A program made the position numbers and the translations under genes. Below are positions 17,721-25,202 of a stretch of DNA of 64,000 nt, piece after piece. Source of the DNA: Nitrospira sp. (GTDB lineage Bacteria > Nitrospirota > Nitrospiria > Nitrospirales > Nitrospiraceae); contig VOPR01000070.1 in assembly GCA_009594995.1 (NCBI GenBank), forward strand, positions 56,333-120,332, read 5' to 3'. A model generated the notes under the pieces. The model searched no databases, was not told where the DNA came from, and was given only the letters and a program-made list of their open reading frames with translations. Numbering within the stretch: position 1 is the stretch's first letter; each line of letters starts with the position of its first letter.

Positions 17721-18158
17721 TTAAGGCCAATATTTGGCTCGCGATTTGACGTATCCGAATACGACATCGCGCCGAGCGACCATACCGATCAATTTCTGAT
17801 CTTTCACAACCGGGACACGGATCAGATGCCGCTCCTGGAGCAGGTGAATCAGGTGCATGAGCGGCATGTCTTCGGTGGTGGTGACGACGTCGCGCGTCAT
17901 GATCTGCGATACCGGGACTTCCCGGAGATCCTTTTCCTGCTCAACGGCCTTGAGTAGATCAAATTCTGTCACCAGCCCACGCAGGGTCCCGTCTTGTTCG
18001 ACGACCGGCACACTGCCGAAATTGTGCTCGCTCAAGAGTTCCGCCACCACCATCGCAGTGGATGTCGGCCCGACGGTGACGACTGCATCTTCCATGATCT
18101 GTCGGACGACCAATGTTTTGGGATCACAGCCGTGGACGAAATATTCCGTGGCTCTCAT
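17721..18158 (-). CDS. Two-CBS-domain protein
   Basis: 145 residues made of one CBS pair (Bateman module) and no catalytic domain. Such modules bind adenosine nucleotides and act as energy or redox sensors on partner proteins. CBS features: QIMEDAVVTVGP, GSVPVVEQDGTLRGLVTEFDLL, QIMTRDVVTTTEDM, RVPVVKDQKLIGMVARRDVV. It shares its N terminus (GCDPKTLVVRQIM) and C-terminal YW-x end with the gene at 30295, so they are paralogues. AGGAGGGTCC precedes the ATG. It is a single gene; a hairpin lies 60 bp upstream. Confidence 0.92.
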   Translation of the reverse strand: MRATEYFVHGCDPKTLVVRQIMEDAVVTVGPTSTAMVVAELLSEHNFGSVPVVEQDGTLRGLVTEFDLLKAVEQEKDLREVPVSQIMTRDVVTTTEDMPLMHLIHLLQERHLIRVPVVKDQKLIGMVARRDVVFGYVKSRAKYWP

Positions 18159-18651
18159 AGGACCCTCCTTCTTCGGACTCCGTGGAGTGAAGTGATAGGA
18201 CGCTATGATTCGAACGTGCTCTTCTCAATAGAAGAGCAAACCCGGTGCCTTGTCTCTGTTCTGCCGAAGATAGACGCAGAAGGGGGCACCGGCGGACCGG
18301 TAGGGGAAATCGCGACCGAACTCCTCGAAAATCATGGGGTGGAAAGGGGGCCGACTCGGTACGGTTGCTCACATCCGGTTTGTGCGATGCGCTCATACTG
18401 TTTCCGACCGTAGCCACTGTGGACATTCGCGCCAGATAATGGCTTCGGTGCTGCGGAAGATTTCCGCAGTTCCGCCATGTGACATACATGTGTTTCCTGG
18501 ATATTGGGTCTATTCGCTTCTGTCCGTAACGCGGTGCCTCTGGCACGTCTGTTGCGCTCCATGCATGCGGATGTGCGGTGCTGCGGTCGCGTGGGGAGCG
18601 GAACGGCTGGTGATGGCAGTCAAGATTCAGTGAGCGGTGGAGGACGGCACC
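18159..18651. other. Intergenic region with two perfect hairpins, no supported gene
   Basis: 493 bp between a minus-strand CBS gene and a plus-strand lipoprotein gene. GCTCTTCT-CAAT-AGAAGAGC (18218-18237) has an 8-bp stem and lies in the CBS gene leader. CTGCGGAA-GAT-TTCCGCAG (18451-18469) also has an 8-bp stem. Neither has a T-run. Overlapping open frames here show no protein-family character. Confidence 0.5.
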
Positions 18652-18864
18652 ATGACAATTCCATCCAGTATCATGCGGATGTTTGTGATGGGAGCGGCTC
18701 TCTCCGTCGTCGCCTGTGCGCCGCCGACGCCCAAGGTGCAGCAGCCGGCCGCGGTTCCGCAGCGGATCGAAAGAACAGCCGGAGAATCTGTTCGCGATCG
18801 CGATGCGGCGTTCCGTTCAACCGTTCGATGGAGGAGCCTACCCGCTCCGACTCGCTATGGGTAA
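18652..18864 (+). CDS. Small putative lipoprotein
   Basis: 70 residues. The N terminus IMRMFVMGAALSVVAC followed by APPTPKV is a typical lipoprotein signal with a VVAC lipobox, so the mature part would be anchored in the envelope. GGAGGA lies seven bases before the ATG. The mature part is short, charged and unlike any family I know. Its last codons overlap the next gene by eight bases (its TAA is at 18862-18864, the next ATG at 18857), which supports both reading frames. It could be a decayed longer lipoprotein. Confidence 0.5.
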   Translation: MTIPSSIMRMFVMGAALSVVACAPPTPKVQQPAAVPQRIERTAGESVRDRDAAFRSTVRWRSLPAPTRYG

Positions 18865-19444
18865 ACGCATTACGATCATCCAAGGACACCCCGATGGTCA
18901 GACACGTCATTTTGGCCACGCGTTGGCGGACGAATATGCGAAGGGTTGTCAGGATGGCGGCCATGAAGTTCGACGTGTCGAGGTCGCGCAGTTGGCATTT
19001 CCCCTCTTGCGGACGAAGGAAGAATTCGAGAAAGGACCACCGCCGGATTCGATCCGGCAGGCGCAAGACGCGATTCGCTGGGCCAACCATCTCGTCATTC
19101 TCTATCCCCTCTGGCTGGGGTCGATGCCGGCGCTCCTCAAAGGGTTTCTCGAACAGGTCTTCCGTCCCGGCGTCGCGTTCGCGTATCAGGCACGCGGAAA
19201 AATGGCGACGCAACTCTTCATGGGAAAGTCGGCCCGCGTGGTCGTGACGATGGGCATGCCTGCCTGTGTCTATCGATGGTTTTACCTCGCTCACAGCGTG
19301 AAGAGTCTTCAACGCAATATCCTCGAGTTCTGCGGCATCAGGCCGACAAGAGCGACGTTGATCGGAGGTGTGGAGAGTATGAATGAGGAGCAGTATGCAG
19401 GATGGTTGGATGAGATGCGGGGGCTGGGTGATGTGGGGCAATGA
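18857..19444 (+). CDS. Flavodoxin-fold NAD(P)H:quinone oxidoreductase-like protein
   Basis: 195 residues of the flavodoxin-like family that includes NQO1/MdaB/KefF-type FMN or FAD quinone reductases. It starts with ITIIQGHPDGQTRHFGHALADEY, the flavin phosphate-binding region, and contains HLVILYPLWLGSMPALLKGFLEQVF, the family signature. ATG 18857 overlaps the lipoprotein gene by eight bases; the frame is open further upstream, but this start begins the conserved fold. It is likely a cytoplasmic two-electron quinone or azo reductase guarding against redox stress. Substrate unknown. Confidence 0.85.
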   Translation: MGKRITIIQGHPDGQTRHFGHALADEYAKGCQDGGHEVRRVEVAQLAFPLLRTKEEFEKGPPPDSIRQAQDAIRWANHLVILYPLWLGSMPALLKGFLEQVFRPGVAFAYQARGKMATQLFMGKSARVVVTMGMPACVYRWFYLAHSVKSLQRNILEFCGIRPTRATLIGGVESMNEEQYAGWLDEMRGLGDVGQ

Positions 19445-19519
19445 CGCGCCGTACTGATTGATGGTGAGTGCCGACGTGAAACAGGCGCTGCACGTGGGGG
19501 TGGTCAAGGAGGAGTGTTC

Positions 19520-20155
19520 ATGTCGAGGATTAAGGACATCAGAGCGTCGATCGAACACCGGATCGATGCGTTGGAACACCAGGCCGTGGCCTTGGAATCG
19601 CAGCTCATGCAGCCGAAAGAGGAGGCGACACAGAGGCTTGAACAGGGTAAGCAGCAGTTGCGCGACGTGGTGACAGCGTTGCAAACCGAGCTTCGAACAT
19701 CGAGGGCGGTCGTCGATGTGGCGAAGGCCGAGTTGCAGGCCAGGCTCGACCATCTCCGTGTGCAGTTAGCCTTGGGCAAAGCGGAGGCTCACGAGACGCT
19801 CGAGCAACAGCGCGAGAAGATTTTTGAGGCCCTGAGTGAGTTCGAATCCGTGGCCGATCAGAAACTGGCCGAGACCGCGTTTGAATCTGGCCGGTTGTGG
19901 GAATCCCTTGTCGGGCGGGCCAGCCGGCTGGAAGCCGAATTCGAAGCGTTGACACATCGGCTTTTGATTGAGAGCGGACAGCAGCGTCACATGGTGGAGG
20001 AGAAGAAACAGGAACTTCTGCAGAGAATACGGACGTACCAGGACGATCTCAGACGGAAGCGCCAGATGGTTCGAGCCAGGGCCGACACATTTGAGATCGA
20101 TCTGCGAGAAGGGTTAGTGCAGATCAAGACGGCCTTTCTGCGACTCTTCGACTGA
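19520..20155 (+). CDS. Coiled-coil protein, unknown function
   Basis: 211 residues, almost entirely predicted helix with heptad-like spacing and many Glu, Gln, Arg and Leu (for example DALEHQAVALESQLMQ, LRDVVTALQTELRT). There is no signal peptide, cysteine or membrane span. ATG 19520 lies seven bases after AAGGAGG; a GTG two codons earlier is in frame but too near the RBS. It follows the oxidoreductase gene by 75 bp and may be co-transcribed. A structural or apolipoprotein-like role is conceivable, but nothing in the sequence shows it. Confidence 0.75.
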   Translation: MSRIKDIRASIEHRIDALEHQAVALESQLMQPKEEATQRLEQGKQQLRDVVTALQTELRTSRAVVDVAKAELQARLDHLRVQLALGKAEAHETLEQQREKIFEALSEFESVADQKLAETAFESGRLWESLVGRASRLEAEFEALTHRLLIESGQQRHMVEEKKQELLQRIRTYQDDLRRKRQMVRARADTFEIDLREGLVQIKTAFLRLFD

Positions 20156-20169
20156 CGTCTCACGTCCTC

Positions 20170-20355
20170 TCACGGCGTCTTCAGCAGTTTGCGGCATTCA
20201 GCCAGGATATAGACCGGTTTCGTGTCGTTTCCTTTGTTGTCCGGGTTGGGGCCGATCGCCATACCGGTCACGACCATGCCCGGAGGACATTGCCAGTGAT
20301 CGACCCGCAGCATCCCGCCAATAGAGATACGCAGGACACCATCAGGTATCGGCAT
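20170..20355 (-). pseudogene. Small cysteine-containing frame, possibly a gene remnant
   Basis: 61 residues (contains HWQCPPGMVVTGMAIGPN and PVYILAECRKL). The segment looks like a folded C-terminal part: two cysteines and many glycines, of the sort found in secreted proteins. The ATG at 20355 has no Shine-Dalgarno, and a TGA sits seven codons upstream with no signal peptide before it. An exported protein that lost its N terminus is one reading; a short real gene is another. It is convergent with the coiled-coil gene and divergent from the methyltransferase gene. Confidence 0.35.
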
Positions 20356-20425
20356 CGGCTTGACACAATTGCCTCAGGCCAGTAGCCTCTCACCGTTTGT
20401 GTATTCCATCTGAAAGGACAACACG

Positions 20426-21439
20426 ATGGCTACCCGCCAATTGGCTCCCGATCGGATCATGCAGCTTGGGTTTGGGTTTTGGGGATCGAAGACATTGCTG
20501 ACTGCGGTCGAGCTGGGTCTCTTTACGGAGTTGGCCAAGAAACCACTGGATGCCAAGGCCTTGACCAAGCGGCTCAAGCTCCATCCACGAAGCGCCCTGG
20601 ATTTTTTTGACTCATTGGTCGCGTTGGGCATGCTCAAGCGGAGCGGGGTACGATACGCGAACACGCCGGAAGCAAACCTGTTTCTGGACCGCGCCAAACC
20701 GTCCTATACCGGTGGCATCCTTGAAATGGCCAACGCCAGACTCTATCCCTTCTGGGGTTCACTGACGGAAGCGCTACGTACTGGTAAACCGCAGAATGAG
20801 GTGAAGACCGGCGAAGATTTCTTCGGCACGCTGTACGCCGATCCGCAGCGGCTGGAAGGATTTCTCAAAGCCATGACCGGGCTCAGTCAGGGGACGGCCA
20901 GGGCGATCGCCGCAAAGTTTCCCTGGAAGAAGTATCGCTCGTTTGTCGATATCGGTTGCGCGCAGGGCGGCGTGGCAGTCGAACTTGCGTTGGCACACCC
21001 GCATCTCAGTGGACAGGGAATGGATCTTCCCGTCGTGCAGCCGGTCTTCGAGGCCTATGCGCGAAAGAAGAAGCTCCAGAAGCGAGTGACGTTTCACCCG
21101 GGAGATTTTTTCAGGGAGCAGCTACCGAAGGCCGACGTCCTCATCATGGGGCACATTTTGCACGACTGGGACCTCAAAGAGAAAATGATGCTGTTGCGTA
21201 AGGCGTATGCGGCTTTGCCATCAGGAGGGGCCTTGATCGTGCATGAAGCCTTGATCGATGATGCGCGGAACACCAACGTTTTTGGACTGCTGATGAGCTT
21301 GAATATGTTGATCGAGACGCATGGCGGGTTTGATTTCACCGGCGCGGATTGCAGAGGGTGGATGAAGAAAGCCGGCTTCACACGAACGAAAGTGGAACCG
21401 CTGGCCGGGCCTGACTCGATGGTGATCGGTTTCAAATAG
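20426..21439 (+). CDS. SAM-dependent O-methyltransferase (family 2 type)
   Basis: 337 residues. An N-terminal winged-helix dimerisation region ([37 protein letters not shown]) is followed by a Rossmann SAM domain with motif [31 protein letters not shown], then [18 protein letters not shown] (the catalytic HDW region) and [12 protein letters not shown]. This is the layout of hydroxyneurosporene-type and plant-type O-methyltransferases. AAGGAC precedes the ATG. The substrate is probably a small hydroxylated compound and cannot be named. No biosynthetic cluster surrounds it. Confidence 0.9.
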   Translation: MATRQLAPDRIMQLGFGFWGSKTLLTAVELGLFTELAKKPLDAKALTKRLKLHPRSALDFFDSLVALGMLKRSGVRYANTPEANLFLDRAKPSYTGGILEMANARLYPFWGSLTEALRTGKPQNEVKTGEDFFGTLYADPQRLEGFLKAMTGLSQGTARAIAAKFPWKKYRSFVDIGCAQGGVAVELALAHPHLSGQGMDLPVVQPVFEAYARKKKLQKRVTFHPGDFFREQLPKADVLIMGHILHDWDLKEKMMLLRKAYAALPSGGALIVHEALIDDARNTNVFGLLMSLNMLIETHGGFDFTGADCRGWMKKAGFTRTKVEPLAGPDSMVIGFK

Positions 21440-21629
21440 GCGTGGGGATCTCACCCCGTGCTACAAGACGTCCCTTTAGGAGGCAGATCTGGATCGATCC
21501 CCTGTTTGCGCAGGCCGGGACGTTTTATGAAGTGATCCCGGTGACCGTCAGACCTTGCTGAACGCGTCTCGAGCCGGGGGCAATCCGTTTCGTCCGGCGC
21601 CGGCCGAACTGGCGATCGAGTATACAGAC

Positions 21630-21794
21630 ATGAGTGCGTCGGCTGCGCCGGTTTCGTCGGAACGTGCGTCGCAGCCAGAAACTGCCCGGTCCTTGCAGGA
21701 GCAATTTACTGTACTAAAGCAGCTCCACGAGCAGGGTTTGATCACGGATGAGGACTATCGCACCAAGAAGCAGCAACTGCTCGATCGGCTGTGA
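21630..21794 (+). CDS. SHOCT-domain small protein
   Basis: 54 residues ending in a SHOCT motif (LKQLHEQGLITDEDYRTKKQQLLDRL region), a short C-terminal helix pair thought to mediate oligomerisation or nucleic-acid contact. The preceding part is an unstructured Ser/Ala-rich linker. The frame is open from 21555, with only TTG/CTG starts before ATG 21630. The ribosome-binding site is weak. It lies between two methyltransferase genes on the same strand. Confidence 0.6.
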   Translation: MSASAAPVSSERASQPETARSLQEQFTVLKQLHEQGLITDEDYRTKKQQLLDRL

Positions 21795-21917
21795 GCACGA
21801 TTGTGCGATCGGGCGGAACCGGAAGATGAGGTGGTCACCCAGCGGTAGAGAAATCTGATTTGTTCCTGACCCTTCGGGTAAGATGCGGAGAATGCAGACC
21901 CGAGCGAAAGGAACGTC

Positions 21918-22727
21918 ATGAGCAGCTCCTCCGCACCCTCTTCCGGGCGCTGGTCTCTTCCCGTCGAGGATGATTGGTCGACTCCGTTTGCCGAGGTGTT
22001 ACTGGCGCAGCTTGACCTGCGCCCAGGCCTGACGATTCTCGACATTGCCTGCGGCCATGGTATCCCGGCCTTCTATCTCGCCGAACAGGTTGGTCCCACC
22101 GGATCCGTCACCGGTATCGATGCCAGTCGCGGCCAGATCGCGAGCGCGCGAACCATTCAGCGGGGCGACCTGCCCTGGCTGCGCTTCGAGTGTCTCGACA
22201 TGCGCGCGTTGCCCGCCTCCTTCCCGACCTTCCAACGCATCACCGGTAACTTATCTGTGATGTTTCTTCGTCCATATCGATTTGAAGCGATGCGGGGATT
22301 GATCGAACATCTCGAGCCGGGGGGGCAGGTAGTCCTGACCTTCCCCTCCCTCGGAACCTTCGATTCGATGTGGCAACGAATTGATCAGGAAATGAGCCGG
22401 CATGGACTTACCATCGAGCGCGAGCGGCTGGCCGCGCATGTGGCGGAGCGGCCGTCGGCGGCGGAGGCGCGCGGGTGGCTCGAACGACTGAATATGGAGC
22501 GGATCGCTGTGGTTGAGCGGCCGCTTGAAGTCGCGAGCGGGTCCGGCCAGCGCTTTCTCCAGCATCCGCTCCTGCGCGGCGGGTTTCTTGACGATGCCTA
22601 TGAATGTTTCGAAGACGCAGGGTTGGCCGACGAGGTCATGACCAGGGTCTCCATGGATCTCGAGAGCATGACGCCATTGCTTGCCCAGCGTTGTGCGCTC
22701 AGCGGGTGGAAGCCCGTCAAAGAGTGA
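21918..22727 (+). CDS. Class I SAM-dependent methyltransferase
   Basis: 269 residues. Motif I ILDIACGHGIPAFYLAEQ, the acidic residue in VTGIDASRGQI, and FECLDMRALP are the SAM-binding signatures of UbiE/COQ5-like class I methyltransferases. The C-terminal half is variable and should hold the substrate site. AAAGGAACGTC lies before the ATG. The Slp-like lipoprotein gene follows after 38 bp on the same strand. Substrate unknown. Confidence 0.85.
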   Translation: MSSSSAPSSGRWSLPVEDDWSTPFAEVLLAQLDLRPGLTILDIACGHGIPAFYLAEQVGPTGSVTGIDASRGQIASARTIQRGDLPWLRFECLDMRALPASFPTFQRITGNLSVMFLRPYRFEAMRGLIEHLEPGGQVVLTFPSLGTFDSMWQRIDQEMSRHGLTIERERLAAHVAERPSAAEARGWLERLNMERIAVVERPLEVASGSGQRFLQHPLLRGGFLDDAYECFEDAGLADEVMTRVSMDLESMTPLLAQRCALSGWKPVKE

Positions 22728-22765
22728 CGTGTGGCCCAGTGAGGTCTCGAAGAACGGGGGATGAT

Positions 22766-23308
22766 GTGAACGCTCGGATCAATCGAACGCTGGCAGGACT
22801 CATGTGCCTCACGCTGTGGACGGGATGCGGCGCTCTGCCCGCCCGATACGTTGAGCAGGCCGAGCCCGGAGTGACGTTGACCTCCCTCGTCGCGGCGCAG
22901 GAGGGGTATCAGGGGAAGACGGTTATTCTCGGCGGGGTGATCGTAGATCAACAGCAGGATGGCTCACGCCTGTGGCTGCACCTCAAGAACCGCCCGCTGG
23001 ATAAGGACTACCGGCCACACCGTCCGACCATCAATGAAGGACCGGAGGCTGGATATTATTGGGTGCTGGTGCCGGACGCATCCCTCTTGCCCCCCAAATG
23101 GAAACAGTGGGCGCGGGTGACGGTGGTGGGGCGAGTGAAAGATTCAAAAATAACAGGCCCGGCGAATCAACCGACAACCGAGCCGGTACTCAGTTTGGTC
23201 TTCATGCGCGGGTGGGCCATGGGAAATTCACAACCAGGCGGCGCATGGGAAGAGTCGGTGGATGCGAATTATCTGCTCTCCGTTCCCGAAGGTCTCCACG
23301 GGGAGTGA
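22766..23308 (+). CDS. Slp-family outer-membrane lipoprotein
   Basis: 180 residues. It begins with a lipoprotein signal (TLAGLMCLTLWTGC; the cysteine follows TG). The mature part resembles the starvation-inducible lipoprotein Slp of enterics: TLTSLVAAQEGYQGKTVILGG, then a beta-rich OB-like body with VTVVGRVKDSKI and a tail ending SVDANYLLSVP. The start is GTG 22766 with GGGGG upstream; no ATG is available at the signal peptide. Slp proteins are envelope lipoproteins linked to stationary phase and acid stress; direct function unknown. It is convergent with terC. Confidence 0.75.
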   Translation: MNARINRTLAGLMCLTLWTGCGALPARYVEQAEPGVTLTSLVAAQEGYQGKTVILGGVIVDQQQDGSRLWLHLKNRPLDKDYRPHRPTINEGPEAGYYWVLVPDASLLPPKWKQWARVTVVGRVKDSKITGPANQPTTEPVLSLVFMRGWAMGNSQPGGAWEESVDANYLLSVPEGLHGE

Positions 23309-23332
23309 GCGGAGAGGCAGGGGCGCCTTAGG

Positions 23333-24088
23333 TTATTGCCGCTGGTCTTCCGTGTAGCGGCTATGCAGTTTGACCGGCGCAGCCCGTTTCTTGCGCATCC
23401 GGATATTCAGCATTTCGACGCTGACGGAGAAGGCCATGGAGAAATAGATATACCCCTTGGGCACGTGCACATCGAACCCTTCGACCATCAAGGTGACGCC
23501 GACCAGAATCAAAAATGACAGGGCGAGAATTTTGATCGTCGGATGAGTCTCCACGAAATCGCCGATGGCCTTGGCCGCCATCAACATCACCACCACGGCG
23601 AGAATGATCGCTACCGCCATGATCGAGACATGTTCGACCAGGCCGACGGCAGTAATCACCGAATCCAACGAGAAGACGATATCCAGCAGCGCGATCTGAA
23701 TCAACACCATGCCGAGGCTGGCAGCGGTAGCCGACGCATGACCTTCTTCGACGCCTTCCAGACTATTGTGAATTTCGTGCGTGGCTTTCGCCATCAGGAA
23801 CAGTCCGCCTCCGATTAAAATCACATCGCGGCCGGACACGCCGTGACCAAGGATGGTGACCCAGGGATAAGTGAGTCCCATCACCCAGGAAATCGAGAAC
23901 AGGAGTCCCAGCCGTGCCATCATGGCCAGGCCTAGTCCCACTCTGCGCGCCACGGCTCGCTGGGATTCAGGCAGCCGGCTGACCAACACGGATAGGAAGA
24001 TGATGTTGTCGATCCCCAACACGATCTCAAGCGCGGTCAGGGTGCCCAGGGCAATCCATACTTGTGGATCGGCAAGCCATTCGAACAT
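23333..24088 (-). CDS. TerC-family integral membrane protein
   Basis: 251 residues with about seven membrane segments. TerC signatures are conserved: ALEIVLGIDNIIFLSVL near the N terminus and DIVFSLDSVITAVGL in the middle, the two acidic GIDN/SLDS motifs thought to bind metal. This family is linked to tellurite resistance and, in newer work, to manganese export during protein secretion. The C-terminal VSVEMLNIRMRKK is typical. It is a monocistronic minus-strand gene separated from the upstream CBS gene by a strong hairpin. Confidence 0.93.
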   Translation of the reverse strand: MFEWLADPQVWIALGTLTALEIVLGIDNIIFLSVLVSRLPESQRAVARRVGLGLAMMARLGLLFSISWVMGLTYPWVTILGHGVSGRDVILIGGGLFLMAKATHEIHNSLEGVEEGHASATAASLGMVLIQIALLDIVFSLDSVITAVGLVEHVSIMAVAIILAVVVMLMAAKAIGDFVETHPTIKILALSFLILVGVTLMVEGFDVHVPKGYIYFSMAFSVSVEMLNIRMRKKRAAPVKLHSRYTEDQRQ

Positions 24089-24224
24089 CAGCAGCTCCGT
24101 TCGTGAAAGAAAAGGCGAGAGAGTCGATCTGTCATGCGAGGTAGTGCGGTATCACCGTATGTTGAGGAAGTCTACCGTTCCGGGCGGGTCGGCGCAATCA
24201 AAACGTGGGTCTGTGGCATGAACT

Positions 24225-24251
24225 GCCGCGAGGGGGACGCCCCCTCGCGGC
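24225..24251 (-). terminator. Perfect 12-bp stem hairpin after the 4xCBS gene
   Basis: GCCGCGAGGGGG (24225-24236) and its exact complement (24240-24251) enclose a three-base loop. On the minus strand it begins eight bases after the stop of the CBS gene (24259). There is no T-run after it, so it could stop polymerase by itself, protect the 3' end, or be a protein site. Confidence 0.55.
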
Positions 24252-24258
24252 CTGCCGA

Positions 24259-25104
24259 TCATGTTCGGCGGAGGAAGTCCGGGCGATCCCGGATGGCGAC
24301 CATTTTCACCAGGTCACGGATTGAGAGCACGCCCACGACCTTCTCATGTTCGGTGACGGCCAAATGGCGAATGCGTTTGGCTGCCATCCGCTCACTCGCG
24401 TCCCGGATGGTGCGATTGATATCGATGTCGAGCAAGGGCGAATTCATGAGCGCGCCCACGCGCATCGCGTCCGGATCGAGCTGATACGCGAGCAACTTGC
24501 GGACCAAGTCGCCTTCGGTGATGATCCCCACGAGCTCATCCGCTTCCATCACGAACAGCGCGCCGATGTGCTTGTCCGCCATCCGTTGCGCAGCGGCGAG
24601 AGCAGTCTCCTCGCTGCCGATGGTTTCAATGGCCGTTTTCATGAGGACGCTCAATGGACGGTAGACATTCGTGAGCGCCTGCACCGGTCCGCCGTCGGCA
24701 TCCACGAAGTGTCGCACCAGATCGCGAACAGAAATGACACCGAGCACGTCCGTCCCTTCGGTCACGACAAGGTGCCGGATATTCTTGCTCTGCATCAGGT
24801 GACTGGCATCGACCATCGGACGAGTCGGTCCGATGGTGATGAGCGGGCTGCTCATGATGTCTAGCATACTGGTCCGGGAGGGCACGCGGCCCGCCGCCAG
24901 CACCTTGGAGACCAGGTCGGTTTCAGTGACGATCCCGGCGATCCGGCAATCGTTGTGCGGGCGATCGAACGATTCGATCAGGACGGAACCGATACTTCGT
25001 GTCCGCATTCTGGTGGCGACGGTGACCACGGAGGTATCCTGCGGAACCACTTCCAATTGGCGGTGCATATAATCACTGACGTGCTGGCCCGATGCGCTGG
25101 TCAT
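24259..25104 (-). CDS. Four-CBS-domain protein
   Basis: 281 residues made of two Bateman modules in tandem and nothing else. Each CBS shows the usual pattern: SIGSVLIE...GIVTETDLV, IRHLVVTEGTDVLGVISVRDLV, IGALFVMEADELVGIITEGDLV, IRHLAVTEHEKVVGVLSIRDLV. ATG 25104 has AAGGAG at ideal spacing; sequence upstream of it in the same frame is not conserved in character. It lies about 100 bp after the P2C-like ATPase gene on the same strand and could be co-transcribed with Usp and ATPase. A nucleotide-sensing regulator of a neighbour is likely but unproven. Confidence 0.92.
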   Translation of the reverse strand: MTSASGQHVSDYMHRQLEVVPQDTSVVTVATRMRTRSIGSVLIESFDRPHNDCRIAGIVTETDLVSKVLAAGRVPSRTSMLDIMSSPLITIGPTRPMVDASHLMQSKNIRHLVVTEGTDVLGVISVRDLVRHFVDADGGPVQALTNVYRPLSVLMKTAIETIGSEETALAAAQRMADKHIGALFVMEADELVGIITEGDLVRKLLAYQLDPDAMRVGALMNSPLLDIDINRTIRDASERMAAKRIRHLAVTEHEKVVGVLSIRDLVKMVAIRDRPDFLRRT

Positions 25105-25202
25105 AAAGACTCCTTTTCTTCGACAGTCGTTACGCTGTGGCGTCTCGTGTGAGGCGCCGATGGTCGTTTGATGACAGGAATCATTCGCATGAATCTGCAC
25201 TC

